Below, piece by piece: positions 40,791 through 50,300 of a DNA stretch of 64,000 nucleotides; positions within the stretch are counted from its first letter, which is position 1; each line of letters opens with the position of its first letter. This stretch comes from Polyangium mundeleinium (GTDB lineage Bacteria; Myxococcota_A; Polyangia; Polyangiales; Polyangiaceae). The notes under the pieces are model-generated. The model saw only the letters and a list, made by a program, of their open reading frames with translations, was not told the origin of the DNA and made no database searches. The DNA lies in contig NZ_JAQNDO010000001.1 of the NCBI RefSeq assembly GCF_028369105.1, positions 806,001 through 870,000 of the forward strand, read 5' to 3'. Position numbers and translations under genes: made by a program.

Positions 40791-41240
40791 CAGTGAGACC
40801 CGCGTTTGAAAATCATCCATCATTCAAAGTCAAAAAATGCTTGCGAACTCTCATTGGTGCGTCCCGGGATCCAGTAGCACGCGGTTTGTCACGGAGGAAA
40901 GAGACAAGCGCCGACCTCGTGCAAGTTTTCGAGCACGAACCCGTCGCGGTTTTTCCGCGAACCACCCTCTACCTGGACATATGAACCGTCCGTGGACCAA
41001 CCTTTCGGGCGCCCCCGCAAAAATCGACGCATCTGTGTCGTTTCTGGTGGACGATCTGCCTTCTCAACACACTTAGCTACCGGGAGGTTCTACCTCCCAA
41101 ACCCGTTCGCCCAGGGAGCCACCGCCGAACCCCCGTCGGGAAAAAGTCGCCGGCCCCGACGAACTCTTCGGACAAAACGCCCTCTCGACACACTTAACAG
41201 GCAGGAGGAAACCGTACCCACTTGGGTAGGTGAATGTGCG
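40791..41240. other. 450-bp divergent intergenic region with hairpins
   Basis: No supported gene. The region is less G+C-rich than average. A perfect hairpin GGGAGGT-TCT-ACCTCCC occupies 41082-41098, and a smaller TACCC-ACTT-GGGTA lies at 41216-41229, just before the next start. Two related stretches share ACACACTTA followed by a GGGAGG/GGAGG tract (41067-41087 and 41190-41209), giving an imperfect direct repeat about 123 bp apart. Promoters for both flanking genes must lie here. Confidence 0.4.
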
Positions 41241-41456
41241 ATGAGTGTTTGGATCGAAGCTACTGGTGAGCCGCTTTGCCTGCAGTGGACCATCCTGCCC
41301 GGGCTCGAGCTCGTCGTGTCGCGCCTCTGCGGCAAGATCAACGTCGGCTACATTCTGGGGACCGACGGGGACGAAGTCATGCTCCGCGCCCGTCGAGACG
41401 ACATGGAACGCAGTCGCGAACTGTTCCACCTCGCCTTCACCTGGGGCGAAGCGTGA
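41241..41456 (+). CDS. Small hypothetical protein, 71 aa
   Basis: MSVWIEATGEPLCLQWTILPGL... has two cysteines, several Trp, and mixed strand/helix character; no signal peptide. The ATG follows TAGGTGAAT, a weak ribosome-binding site. Upstream in-frame sequence is Arg/Pro-rich and unlikely to be coding. Third-position bias supports coding from this ATG onward. No family recognised; convergent with the deacylase gene 29 nt away. Confidence 0.45.
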   Translation: MSVWIEATGEPLCLQWTILPGLELVVSRLCGKINVGYILGTDGDEVMLRARRDDMERSRELFHLAFTWGEA

Positions 41457-41485
41457 AGCAGTCCCCCATGCCGCCGTCCTCCTCC

Positions 41486-42001
41486 TTATAGAGAGGGCGC
41501 GGCAGGGGCGTCGAGGTCGAGCACGGCCGGCTCATGCCCCGTCGCCCGGAGAAACCGCACGAGGTCCGTCCCCCGGATCGCCGTCGTGTGGTCGTTCGTC
41601 AGCGGATGGCAGTGCACCGGATCCCGCGCGAGGATCTTCGCATCAAGGACGACCTGCACCAGGCCGTCCCTGTCCATCATCGCGGCAAGCGGCGTGACCG
41701 ATCCAGGCTCGACGCCGAGGTGCTGGCGCAAGCGCTCGTGCGAGCAAAACGAGACGTGGCCCGCGCCGATGCGGCGGCCGAGGTCCTTGAGGTCCACCGC
41801 GCGATCCTCGTCGAGCACGACGAGCCACATCGCGCCCTTCTTGTTGCGCAAGAAGAGGTTTTTCACGTGCGTGCCGTCGTGCCGCAGGCGATGGGCCTTG
41901 GCCTCCTCCACGGTGAAGACGGGCGGATGCACGACGGTCTCGGTCTCGATGCCGAGGGCCGCGAGCCGCTCGAAGAGCGCGTCCCTGGAGGAGCTCGTCA
42001 T
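41486..42001 (-). CDS. ProX/YbaK-type aminoacyl-tRNA deacylase
   Basis: 171 residues. Motif pattern of the INS/YbaK superfamily: TVEEAKAHRLRHDGTHVKNLFLRNKKG with the conserved lysine in VKNLF, the strand MWLVVLDEDRAVDLKDLG, then the GSVTPLAA segment that shapes the pocket, and HCHPLTNDHTTAI near the end. This form, with a C-terminal HPLTNDxTTAI, is typical of ProX, which hydrolyses Ala mischarged on tRNA-Pro. Freestanding domain, cytosolic. The start MTSSSRD is favoured; the longer frame overlaps the divergent SDR promoter. Confidence 0.87.
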   Translation of the reverse strand: MTSSSRDALFERLAALGIETETVVHPPVFTVEEAKAHRLRHDGTHVKNLFLRNKKGAMWLVVLDEDRAVDLKDLGRRIGAGHVSFCSHERLRQHLGVEPGSVTPLAAMMDRDGLVQVVLDAKILARDPVHCHPLTNDHTTAIRGTDLVRFLRATGHEPAVLDLDAPAAPSL

Positions 42002-42109
42002 GCACGATTCGTTACCGCGCGAGGCGCCGTCGATCAACGTTTCGTGCGCGCATCTCCCCGGCAGCACACGCGTGCGCTACAGATGCGGCCTCGACCAAGG
42101 AGCGACGCG

Positions 42110-42958
42110 ATGGCGAAGGATCTCGAAGGCAAAGTCTTTCTGGTGACGGGCGCGACCGAAGGCATCGGCAAGGCCGCCGCCCGGGACTTCGCGCAGCGAG
42201 GCGCGACGCTCGTGCTCGTCGGCCGCAGCCGCGAGAAGAGCGAGCGCGTGGTGCAGGAGCTGAAGGAGGCGAGCGGCAACGACAAGATCGAGCTCCTGCT
42301 CGGCGACCTCTCGAAGGTCGCCGACACCCGCGCCGTGGCCGAGGGCTTCCGCGCGAAGTACGACCGGCTCGACGTGCTCGTGAACAACGCCGGCGCCGTC
42401 TTCACCGACTACAAGCTCAGCGCCGACGGCATCGAGATGACGTTCGCCCTGAACCACATGGCCTACTTCGTCCTGACCACGAGCCTGCTCGACCTGATCA
42501 AGAAGACGCCGAAGGCCCGCGTGGTCAGCACGTCGAGCGACGCCCACAAGGTCGGCAAGATGGATCTCGCGACGGTCGCCAAGCGGAAAGGCAAGGCCGG
42601 CTTTGGCGCCTACGGCGACTCGAAGCTCGCCAACATCCTCTTCACGCGCGAGCTCGCCCGGCGCCTCGTGGGGTCGAGCGCGACGGCGAACTGCATGCAC
42701 CCCGGCTACGTACGCACGGGGTTCGCGCTGAACACCGGCCCGATCGCGGCGATTTTCGTCAAGGCGGCCGCCGCGCTCTTCGCGCGGACGCCGGAGAAGG
42801 GCGCCGAGACGATCATCTGGCTCGCGACGAGCGACGACGTCGCGTCGTACAGCGGAGAGTACTTCTTCGATCGCGCCCTCACGCGCACGACGAGCCTCGC
42901 GAGGAACGACGACCTGGCGAAAGGCCTGTGGGAGCTGTCGGAGAAGCTCTCGGCCTGA
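42110..42958 (+). CDS. Short-chain dehydrogenase/reductase (retinol dehydrogenase-like)
   Basis: 282 residues, classical SDR. TGATEGIG (cofactor glycine motif, residues 14-21), an Arg-containing NADP-type strand end VGRSREKSE, NNAG (VLVNNAGAVF), then Ser in VVSTSSDAHK and the Y-x-x-x-K pair in GAYGDSKLANIL. The layout is that of RDH/WW-domain oxidoreductase-type SDRs that act on hydrophobic alcohols or ketones with NADP(H). AAGGAG precedes the ATG. The alarmone hydrolase follows after 21 nt. The substrate is not inferable. Confidence 0.9.
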   Translation: MAKDLEGKVFLVTGATEGIGKAAARDFAQRGATLVLVGRSREKSERVVQELKEASGNDKIELLLGDLSKVADTRAVAEGFRAKYDRLDVLVNNAGAVFTDYKLSADGIEMTFALNHMAYFVLTTSLLDLIKKTPKARVVSTSSDAHKVGKMDLATVAKRKGKAGFGAYGDSKLANILFTRELARRLVGSSATANCMHPGYVRTGFALNTGPIAAIFVKAAAALFARTPEKGAETIIWLATSDDVASYSGEYFFDRALTRTTSLARNDDLAKGLWELSEKLSA

Positions 42959-42979
42959 ACGCGGGGTACGATCCCCCGC

Positions 42980-43525
42980 ATGACGTTCTCCCCCGACACG
43001 TACGCGCGCGCCCTCAGCTTCGCAGCCGAGGCCCACGGCGCGCAACGCGTGCCCGGTACGCAGCATCCGTACATCACCCACGTTGCCAAGGTCGCCGCGG
43101 AGATCCTCGCGGTCGCGACGAAGGACACGTTCGACGTGGATCTCGCCATGACGTGCGCGTTGCTCCACGACACGCTGGAGGATACGAGCGCGTCCGAGGA
43201 CGAGATCACGAGGATCTTCGGCGATTCCGTGGCGCGCGGGGTGCGCGCGCTGAGCAAGGATGCACGCCTGCCGAAGGGAGAGCAGATGGCCGATTCGCTC
43301 GCACGCATCCAGCGCGAGCCTCGCGAGGTGTGGATGGTGAAGCTCGCCGACCGCATCACGAACCTCGCCGCGCCGCCGCCGTACTGGTCGCGGGAAAAGC
43401 GGATCGCGTACCGCGAGGAGGCGAGGCGGATCCTCTCGGCGCTGGGCCCGGGGAGCGCGCCGCTCGCTTCGAAGCTCGAAGCGAAGATCGAGGCGTACGG
43501 CGACTACCTCGGAGACACGCCGTAG
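42980..43525 (+). CDS. Small alarmone hydrolase (HD-type, MESH1/SpoT-N-like)
   Basis: 181 residues, HD phosphohydrolase of the (p)ppGpp pyrophosphohydrolase branch. Motifs in order: AAEAHGAQRV (H-x-x-Q-R), PYITHVAKVA with the metal His, LLHDTLEDT (HD plus ED, residues 61-69) and VKLADRITNL (the late Asp). No synthetase, TGS or ACT region, so it is a stand-alone hydrolase that would lower alarmone levels. Cytosolic, Mn-dependent by family. It lies 21 nt after the SDR gene, probably cotranscribed, and converges on the kinase gene (16 nt). Confidence 0.87.
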   Translation: MTFSPDTYARALSFAAEAHGAQRVPGTQHPYITHVAKVAAEILAVATKDTFDVDLAMTCALLHDTLEDTSASEDEITRIFGDSVARGVRALSKDARLPKGEQMADSLARIQREPREVWMVKLADRITNLAAPPPYWSREKRIAYREEARRILSALGPGSAPLASKLEAKIEAYGDYLGDTP

Positions 43526-43541
43526 TCCGCGCCCGCGTCCC

Positions 43542-46033
43542 TCACCGCTCGCCGAGCCAGATCGCTGCGAACTCCATCACCCGCGCGTTGTCGGGTACCT
43601 GCTCCAGGAAGTTCTGTCGCCAGCGCGGATCGCTGATCCGATCCGCCCGCTTGAGCAGCCTCCGCCGCGCCTCCGTGATGCGGCGGAGCGCCTCCTCCTC
43701 GGCGCCGTTCACACGGAGCGCGAGCGCGTAGGTCCACTGGATCAGGCTCTCGCCCTCCTCGATCCCTTCGAGCCGACCGAGGATCTGCATCGCCTCCGAG
43801 GCCTTCGTGTACGCCTCCCGCATGTTGTTCCGGGCGATCGCGATCGCCGCGATGAGCGCGAGCGCGCAGGCCCGCGCCGCGGGCACGCCCTCGGAGACCT
43901 CCATCGCGTGCCGCGCCATCGTGAGCGCCTCGTCCGTGCGTCCCGCGAGCCGCAGGATGATCGAGAGGTAGACCCGCACGAACCCCTCACCGCGCCGGTT
44001 GCCCTGTCGCACGAGGAGCTCGAGCGCCGCCGTCTCCACGGTGATCGCCTCCGTCAGGTTCTCCATGTGCGCGAGCGCGTAGCCGAGGTTCGCGAGCAGC
44101 GAGGAGACGAAGTCGAGTTGCATCGGCTCGGCGATCGCCTGCGCCTCGCGGAACGCCGCGACCGCGAGGGCGTACGCGCCGAGCTGCAGGTAGGCGTTGC
44201 CGATGTTGCAGCGCTGCAAGCAGGCGTTGCGCATGTCGCCCGCCGACGTGAAGTTCTCCACGGCCGACTCGACCCGCCGCACGTAGGCGATGAGATCCCC
44301 CTCGTGCAGCGCGATCTCCGCGCGCGCCACGTCGAGCCACCCGAGCACGAACGAGCTCACCACGCTGTGCCGCTGCGCGAGCCGCTGCGCGCCGGCGAAG
44401 ACCTGGTGCGCTCGATCCGGCAGGCCCGCGCGCACGAGCGCGATGACGAGGCGCCCCGCCGTTACGATGTGCGCTTCGCTGATCACGCCCTCGCGCGCGA
44501 GCGCCGCGAGCTCGTCGACGAATGCCTCGATCTGCGCGACGTCGCCCATGCTGCCCGACGCGATGACGAGGTGACCGAGCGCGGCGTGATAGGCCGTGCT
44601 CCCTCGCGGCAGGCCCGTGATCGCCTCTTCGGCCGCGCGCCTCGCCTCGACCGTGTTCCCGAGCCAGCGATGGGCGATCGCCTGCACGAGCCGCATGCGC
44701 GCGATCGTCTCCGGCGTGCCCGACGCCTCGATCGCGCGTGCCGCGTGCGCCGCCGCGTCGCGCAGCGCGTTCACGCCGAGCGCGTCGAACGCGGCGTTCT
44801 CGTCGGCGGTCGGGGGCGCGCCGGGGAAGAGCGCGGTCGCGTCGCGCCACTCGATCTCCGAGCGCGGGAGCGTGGCGATCGTCGTGCTCGCGAGGCTTGC
44901 GATCGCCTCGTCGAGCTCGGTCACCGTGTCCTCGTCGAGGACGAGATCCGCCGGGTCGAGCTCCAGCACGTCCGCGCCGCTGGCCTCGTGCGCCTCCTCC
45001 ACCTCGTCGCGCGGCTCGTGCGCCTCCTCGCCCTCGTCCTTCGGGCCTCGTGTCGGCGCGAGCACCACGCGGTGCGAGATGTTCTCGTAGGCGAAGACGA
45101 GCTGTCTCGGAATGCCTGCATCGACGGGTAGCGCCCCTCGCGCGCCTGCACGAGCGCGCCCTGGACGACCTCCAGGAAGGCCGCGGGGATGTCGTCGACG
45201 AGCGTGGACAAGATCGGCGGCGCCTCCGTGACGATCTTGATGAGCACGGCCTGGTGCGTGGGGCCGTCGAAGGGGCGCCGACCGGAGAGCAGCTCGAAGA
45301 GCACCGCGCCGACGGACCAGACATCGGCGCGCGCGTCGATCCCCGGATCTCCTTTCGCCTGCTCGGGCGCCATGTACTCGGGGGTGCCCATGACGACGCC
45401 GCTCAGCGTGAGCTTGCGCTTCGGGTCGAGCGTGTTGACGCGAGCGAGGCCGAAATCGATGAGCTTCGGGACGATCTCGCCGGACGTCGAATCCGTGAGG
45501 ACGATGTTCTCCGGCTTGATATCGCGGTGCACGATGCCCCGGCGGTGCGCGGCGATGAGCGCGCCCATGATCGGGACCATGATCGTCATCGCCTCGTGCT
45601 CGGTGAGCCGGCCGCGCGGCGCCAGGTATTCGCGCAGGCTCTCGCCTTCGAGCAGCTCCTGCACCATGTAGAACGTGCCGTCGCGGCGCTGCCCCACCTC
45701 GTGGATCGTGACGACGTTCGGGTGCTGGATCGCGGCCGTCGTCTGCGCTTCGCGGCGGAAGCGAGCGATCATGCCGGGGTCGCGATCGTAGTTCGGGTGC
45801 ATCAGCTTGATCGCGACGCGCCGCTCCACGAACATGTCCCAGGCCTCGAAGACGGTGCCCATCGAGCCCGCGGCGATGAGGCGTTGCAGCGTGAACTTGC
45901 CGGCGATCTGCATCCCCGGCTTGAACGTCGCCTTTTCGAGCTCCGCCGCGCGCGCCGCGCCCTCGTCGGCCCCCTCCGGGGAGGGAGGACCCGCGCGCGG
46001 ATCGTCTTTGCGGCGTTGCCAGAAGCGAAGCAT
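43542..46033 (-). pseudogene. Ser/Thr protein kinase-TPR protein with an internal frameshift
   Basis: From ATG 46033 (GAGGAAG upstream) the frame encodes a Hanks-type kinase: GSMGTVF loop, VAIK with K76, HRDIKPEN with D171, DFG at 193-195, and APE in YMAPEQ. After RYPSMQAFR (residue 309, near 45107) this frame turns Ser/Arg-rich and stops at 44921. The other frame, open from before 45107 to 43542, carries on with LVFAYENISHR and then TPR-like helical repeats to EFAAIWLGER. Total length equals 831 codons less one base, so one nucleotide seems lost within 45101-45112. The intact protein would be about 830 residues, a kinase with a C-terminal TPR sensor, common in myxobacteria. Confidence 0.75.
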
Positions 46034-46145
46034 GGGCGCTCTTCCTCAGCGAGGAACCGTGAGGACAACGCGAGCCACGTTGGGTGTCAAGGTGCCCGTC
46101 CTTCAAGCGAAATCTCTGCACGCTGGGGTCCGAGCGTGCAGTGCC

Positions 46146-47123
46146 TCACGCGCCCAGCTCGAAGAGCTGCATCGCCACCAGCGCGACGCAGTCGGGCTCG
46201 CGCGAGTCCGACACGATTTGCCGAAGCTCGTGGAAGTACCGCACGTGCAAGGCCCGCAGCCGTTCGAGATCACGGCGCGCGACGCTGACCAGGTTGTACG
46301 AGTACAGCCCCGGAGCGCCGCGAAGCTGCCGGCGCGCGGCGACGTCGAGCCAGTGCGCTTTCAACCGTTGCCGCGGCTCGGCGGGGCCTCGGGTCATGTC
46401 GACCGTCTCGGCCGTGGCCGCGTACCGCCCCTCATGCCATCGGACCAGGCCCGCGCGTGACAGGGCTTCGAGGCACGCGCGCACCTCGTCGTCGGGGAGC
46501 CCGAGGCGAGCGGCGACCCAGGCATCGTCATGGCAGGGCAGGGCCGCGTAGCTCGCGAGCTCGAGGACGCGCAGGACGGCGTGTGACCAGGGGAGCTCGG
46601 TCGCGACCCGGCGGCGCTCCTCCAGCACACGGAAGTCGCGCGCCACCGAGGGCACCTGGCTCGGCGGGACGAAGAGGGCGAGGAAGTCGAGGAGCCGGTC
46701 GGTGGTCGCGTCGACGATGGCGAGCACATCGGGGAGACGGGGCTGGGAGGTGCCCGCCATGAAGCGCGACACCTGGGATGCGCTGCGCCCGATGCGGGAG
46801 CCGATCTCGGCGTTGCTCAGGCCGCCCTTGATGACCTGAAAGAAGGCGGCCGTGAGGGCCGGGTCGGAGACGGCGACGTCTGCGCCGAGGGCCGACTCCT
46901 GGCGCACGAACTCCGAGAGCGCGCGATGAACGTCGACGCCGTTGTACGCCGCGACGCGAAGCAGCGTGGGGAGCGTGGGAAAGCGTCGCCCGGACTCCCA
47001 GCCGAAGGCGACGTTCGTCCCGTACCCGAGCCGAACGCTGAGCTGCCGCTGCGAGCGCCGACCGCGGATCGCTCGGCAAAAATCCTTAGCGATTCCATCG
47101 TACTGCGCCTTCTTGTATCGCAT
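46146..47123 (-). CDS. Transcriptional regulator with two HTH domains (DUF4423/TIGR02147-like)
   Basis: 325 residues. An N-terminal Cro-like helix-turn-helix covers residues 15-50 (QLSVRLGYGTNVAFGWESGRR). A second HTH-like region is at about 95-130 (SNAEIGSRIGRSASQVSRFM). The C-terminal half contains a winged-helix segment, PDDEVRACLEALSRAGLVRWHEGRY, like DUF4423 proteins. Start ATG 47123 lies within an operator-like palindrome; longer in-frame sequence crosses into the divergent lipoprotein region and is rejected. It probably controls itself and the divergent lipoprotein gene. Confidence 0.75.
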   Translation of the reverse strand: MRYKKAQYDGIAKDFCRAIRGRRSQRQLSVRLGYGTNVAFGWESGRRFPTLPTLLRVAAYNGVDVHRALSEFVRQESALGADVAVSDPALTAAFFQVIKGGLSNAEIGSRIGRSASQVSRFMAGTSQPRLPDVLAIVDATTDRLLDFLALFVPPSQVPSVARDFRVLEERRRVATELPWSHAVLRVLELASYAALPCHDDAWVAARLGLPDDEVRACLEALSRAGLVRWHEGRYAATAETVDMTRGPAEPRQRLKAHWLDVAARRQLRGAPGLYSYNLVSVARRDLERLRALHVRYFHELRQIVSDSREPDCVALVAMQLFELGA

Positions 47124-47172
47124 ATATGCATCGATTCTAGCAGATCGGCACGATAGATAATGCGTATGTGCG
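47119..47172. promoter_or_regulatory. Paired palindromic sites between divergent regulator and lipoprotein genes
   Basis: The left site CGCATATATGCAT (47119-47131) contains the perfect palindrome GCATATATGC and overlaps the regulator start codon. The right site ATGCGTATGTGCG (47160-47172) is its inverted copy with two mismatches. Centres are about 41 bp apart. A plus-strand -10 like GATAAT is at 47156-47161. Binding by the HTH protein to both would repress both genes. The role is inferred from symmetry and position. Confidence 0.5.
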
Positions 47173-47233
47173 CTACGCGGCGCTTGCGCTGGCCCCCGCG
47201 CTGCGGCAATTGGTGGGGCGAAGGAGGCTTTCG

Positions 47234-47857
47234 ATGAACGTACGGCTTGCTTGCTGGGCTTTGGCAGGACTGCTCGTGGGATGCTCGACGACCGGGGGAC
47301 AGACGGGGGAGATCGGTGCCGATCCCTGCGATTCCTTCTCACCGGTGGGTCCGGCCGCGGAGCATGGCCTCACCGACCCGACGCCCCTTGGCGTGAGCGG
47401 CCAGGAGGCCCTCGATGCGACGGGCGGGACCGGGAGTTTTGACGTGGCGTGGGCCAATGGAACGAAGAGCGCCGTGAGCTGGTCTCTCGCTGCCGATACC
47501 GAGAGCTCGCCGGTGGTGGCCTACTTCGACCGCAACAATGAGTGTGCCGACGGGTATTTGAAGGTCCTCGTGCTCGGGCAGGCGTCGAGCGCCGATGGCA
47601 TTCTCGCGCACGAGCAGCGCGGGGAGCTCTATCGGGGCGACGACGGGGCCGCGCACCTTCGCCTGGCCTTCGTCTTCGACGAAAACCCGTTCCCGGACGT
47701 GTATGCCGGCGGTGGGTCGGGGGACAGTTGCTCCCTGTGCGGCTCCAACTTCGAGCTGGCCGTCGATGCGCGCTGGGAGTCGGGCGCGTCGACCCCTCGG
47801 GGCCATGTGGACCTGATCGAGAACGGGTCGCTGCTCGGCGAAGTCGGTACCTTTTGA
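47234..47857 (+). CDS. Lipoprotein, unknown function
   Basis: 207 residues. AAGGAGG precedes the ATG; lipobox LLVG-C17 and a polar linker (STTGGQTG). The mature domain is beta-rich, with a late Cys triplet (SGDSCSLCGSN) in addition to two early ones, suggesting disulfides. I do not recognise the fold. Divergent from the dual-HTH regulator and likely its target. Convergent with the SMI1-like gene, 40 nt apart. Confidence 0.7.
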   Translation: MNVRLACWALAGLLVGCSTTGGQTGEIGADPCDSFSPVGPAAEHGLTDPTPLGVSGQEALDATGGTGSFDVAWANGTKSAVSWSLAADTESSPVVAYFDRNNECADGYLKVLVLGQASSADGILAHEQRGELYRGDDGAAHLRLAFVFDENPFPDVYAGGGSGDSCSLCGSNFELAVDARWESGASTPRGHVDLIENGSLLGEVGTF

Positions 47858-47897
47858 GCTCCGATTGTTCGGATCGACCGCGCCGCGTCCGCTCGGA

Positions 47898-48569
47898 TTA
47901 CCGCTCGTCCTCGCGCACGTACGCCACGATCGCGTCGAGCGTCGGCCGTTCGCGAGGCGAAATGAGGCGTGCAGGTTTGTCCGCGCGAACGGCGGCGAAG
48001 CGGTTCGATCCGAACACGGCGAGCGTGACGTCGAGATAGGTCTCGAACGACATGAAGTCGGAGCTATCGAGATCGGCCCCGTGATCGGTGGACACGAGGA
48101 CCACGGGTTCGGGGCCGACGATCAAGTCGGCGTGGTTGTACTTGCTGAAGTTGTCGAGCGTGATGGCCTTCAGCGGGCGCTCGGGATCGAGCTGTTGGCC
48201 GAAGAAGAGCTCTTCCTGCCCTGGCAGGAGCTCATTCACATGGAAATCCCTCTGCCAGTCGGGCTGGAATGCGGCGGCGATGGGCAGCAGGTTGATGCAG
48301 CCCGGAGGCGCGTCGTAATCGGGGAAGTCGTACGGGTCGGTCCGGGTATACGTGCTGCCGCGGAGGCCCCATTCCAGGAAAACGCCGTTGTGCGCCGTGT
48401 AAAACTCTAGAATAGCGTCCGGCAGCGTCATGCCGGCGGCTTGCTCCGCGCGCGAGAGCGCGGCGCCGGCGGCCGGGGAGCCGAAACGGAAGTCGAACAC
48501 CTCGACGTCCGGGTGCGCGCGCAGCGCTCCGACCATGGCTTCCAGTCGTTCACGAAATGAGGCGGCCAT
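47898..48569 (-). CDS. SMI1/KNR4 (SUKH)-like protein
   Basis: 223 residues. The pattern matches SUKH-superfamily folds: ALSRAEQAAGMTLPDAILEFYTAHNGVFLEW near residues 38-68 (helix, Leu-Pro, then Y-x-x-x-N-G), a strand INLLPIAAAFQ, and a later acidic strand (LIVGPEPVVLVSTDHGADLD). SUKH proteins often act as immunity proteins against polymorphic toxins, but many are stand-alone regulators. No toxin gene is adjacent. No signal peptide. Start ATG gives MAASFRERLEAM. Confidence 0.65.
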   Translation of the reverse strand: MAASFRERLEAMVGALRAHPDVEVFDFRFGSPAAGAALSRAEQAAGMTLPDAILEFYTAHNGVFLEWGLRGSTYTRTDPYDFPDYDAPPGCINLLPIAAAFQPDWQRDFHVNELLPGQEELFFGQQLDPERPLKAITLDNFSKYNHADLIVGPEPVVLVSTDHGADLDSSDFMSFETYLDVTLAVFGSNRFAAVRADKPARLISPRERPTLDAIVAYVREDER

Positions 48570-48904
48570 GGGGGCGGATCAGACGTCCTCGCGCGACGCA
48601 CTGTCAAGCCTCGGCGGCGCGGAGCGTGGCGAACATGACGCTTGCGCGTGCGGCTGCCGTGCGCTACCACGCTCGGGCTCACGATCCTATCCGGCGAGCA
48701 TGCGCGGGCAGAGCCCTGCGTGCTTGCGTCCGAACGAAGGCGACCGGGAAGGCGTGGCGGTGCGCACCTTGATGAGTGTCGCGCCGCGGTGGAGCGGCCA
48801 GACGGGTCGTTTCACGCCCTTCCCGAACCCTGGCGGCTCGGCGGGAGGGGGAGAGCGACAAGCACACCCTTCACGGGTTCGGGCCGCGAGAGAGCATTTT
48901 CATC
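48570..48904. other. 335-bp leader/promoter region of the DEAD-box gene
   Basis: No supported gene. Contains the inverted repeat CCCGAACCC/GGGTTCGGG (48822-48883). The frame upstream of the chosen helicase start is Arg/Ser-rich and does not look coding. The length fits a long structured 5' leader, frequent for cold-induced RNA helicases. Confidence 0.4.
48822..48883 (+). promoter_or_regulatory. Long-range stem in the leader of the DEAD-box helicase gene
   Basis: CCCGAACCC (48822-48830) is perfectly complementary to GGGTTCGGG (48875-48883). The 44-nt loop holds a GGGAGGGGGAGA purine tract. The stem ends about 20 nt before the GTG start at 48905. It could sequester or present ribosome entry, and would be a natural target for the helicase itself. 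Confidence 0.4.
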
Positions 48905-50254
48905 GTGACTTTTTCCGTTCCCGGGCGGCCCACGGCGGCCCCCGTCGAGGCGCCGCGTGCCGAGAGCAGCGCGCCGCTCGCTCCCGTTTCCATGGCCTCC
49001 GAGGCCCCGGGCGCCGCGTTCGTCGCGCTCGGCCTTGCGGCTCCGCTCGTGCGCGCCCTCGTCAAAGAGGGGTACGAGCGTCCGACCCCCATTCAATCGC
49101 AGTCCATCCCCGAGGCGCTCTCCGGCCGTGATTTGCTGGGCTGCGCGCAGACCGGCACCGGCAAGACGGCGTCGTTCGTCCTGCCAATCCTCCAGCGCCT
49201 CTCGAAGACGCAGCGGCACGGCGGCATTCGCGCGCTCGTCCTCACGCCGACGCGCGAGCTCGCCGCGCAGATCGGCGAGCGCGTGACCGCGTACGGGCGG
49301 CACCTCGGCCTCCGCCACACCGTCATTTACGGCGGTGTGGGGCAGCGGCCGCAGGAGGAGAACCTCGCGAAGGGCCCCGACCTGCTCGTCGCGACGCCCG
49401 GCCGCCTCCTCGATTTGATGCAGCAAGGGTTCGTGCGCCTCGATCGCGTGGAGGTCTTCGTCCTCGACGAGGCCGATCGGATGCTCGACATGGGCTTCAT
49501 CCACGACGTGCGGCGCGTCGTCGCCGCGCTGCCCAAGCAAAGGCAGACGCTCTTCTTCTCGGCGACGATGCCCCGCGAGATCGCCGCGCTCGCCGATAAC
49601 ATCCTGGTCGATCCGGCGCGCGTCTCGGTCACGCCGGCGCGCGCTGCGGCCGACACGGTCGAGCAATCGATCTTCTTCGTCGAGAAGGCCGACAAGCGCG
49701 CGCTGCTCGAGCGTCTCCTGCGGACGTCGAGCGTCGAGCGCGCGCTCGTCTTCACCCGCACGAAGCACGGGGCGAACCGCATCTCCGAGCAGCTCGTGCG
49801 CGCCGGCATCGAGGCCCTCGCCATTCACGGCAACAAGTCGCAGGGCGCCCGCGAGCGCGCGCTCGATCGGTTCCGCCGCGGCGTCACGCCCGTGCTCGTC
49901 GCCACGGACATCGCAGCGCGCGGCATCGACGTCGAGGGCGTCTCGCACGTCATCAATTACGACCTGCCGAACGTGCCCGAGAGTTACGTGCACCGGATCG
50001 GCCGCACGGGTCGTGCGGGTGCGACGGGCAGCGCCATTTCGTTCTGCGATCGCGAGGAGCGCGCCTTGCTCGCGGATATCGAAAAGCTGCTCCGCCGCCG
50101 CATTCCCGTCGCGGAGGGGCAGGCGCCTCCCGCCGAGGAGATGCCCGCTCTGCGCCCCGCTCCGCGCCCGGAGCCGCGCCGCGCATTCGCGCCCGAGCAG
50201 CCGCGCCCCCGGGGCCCGCGCCCGCCGCGTCCCCCGCGCGGCCGTCGGAGCTGA
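48905..50254 (+). CDS. DEAD-box RNA helicase (RhlE-like)
   Basis: 449 residues from GTG 48905 (or 420 from ATG 48992). All DEAD-box motifs are present: Q motif (F..LGL ... YERPTPIQ), AQTGTGKT (motif I), PTRELA (Ia), TPGRLLD (Ib), VLDEAD (II), SAT (III), VFTRTKHGA (IV), [10 protein letters not shown] (V) and [10 protein letters not shown] (VI). The C-terminal 60 residues are a Pro/Arg-rich basic tail ending RPPRGRRS that probably binds RNA. It most resembles RhlE, which acts in RNA decay and ribosome assembly. Co-directional with the pirin gene, 46 nt apart. Confidence 0.92.
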   Translation: MTFSVPGRPTAAPVEAPRAESSAPLAPVSMASEAPGAAFVALGLAAPLVRALVKEGYERPTPIQSQSIPEALSGRDLLGCAQTGTGKTASFVLPILQRLSKTQRHGGIRALVLTPTRELAAQIGERVTAYGRHLGLRHTVIYGGVGQRPQEENLAKGPDLLVATPGRLLDLMQQGFVRLDRVEVFVLDEADRMLDMGFIHDVRRVVAALPKQRQTLFFSATMPREIAALADNILVDPARVSVTPARAAADTVEQSIFFVEKADKRALLERLLRTSSVERALVFTRTKHGANRISEQLVRAGIEALAIHGNKSQGARERALDRFRRGVTPVLVATDIAARGIDVEGVSHVINYDLPNVPESYVHRIGRTGRAGATGSAISFCDREERALLADIEKLLRRRIPVAEGQAPPAEEMPALRPAPRPEPRRAFAPEQPRPRGPRPPRPPRGRRS

Positions 50255-50300
50255 GTTCCGACGATTGTGCACGGGCCACGCGCGCGTTATCTTCGCGTGC

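Noticed and set aside
45095-45115. Programmed ribosomal frameshifting in the kinase-TPR gene
   Set aside because: No slippery heptamer or downstream pseudoknot was seen; a one-base deletion is simpler.
47898-48569. SMI1-like protein as part of a toxin-immunity pair
   Set aside because: No polymorphic toxin, Rhs or secretion gene lies next to it.
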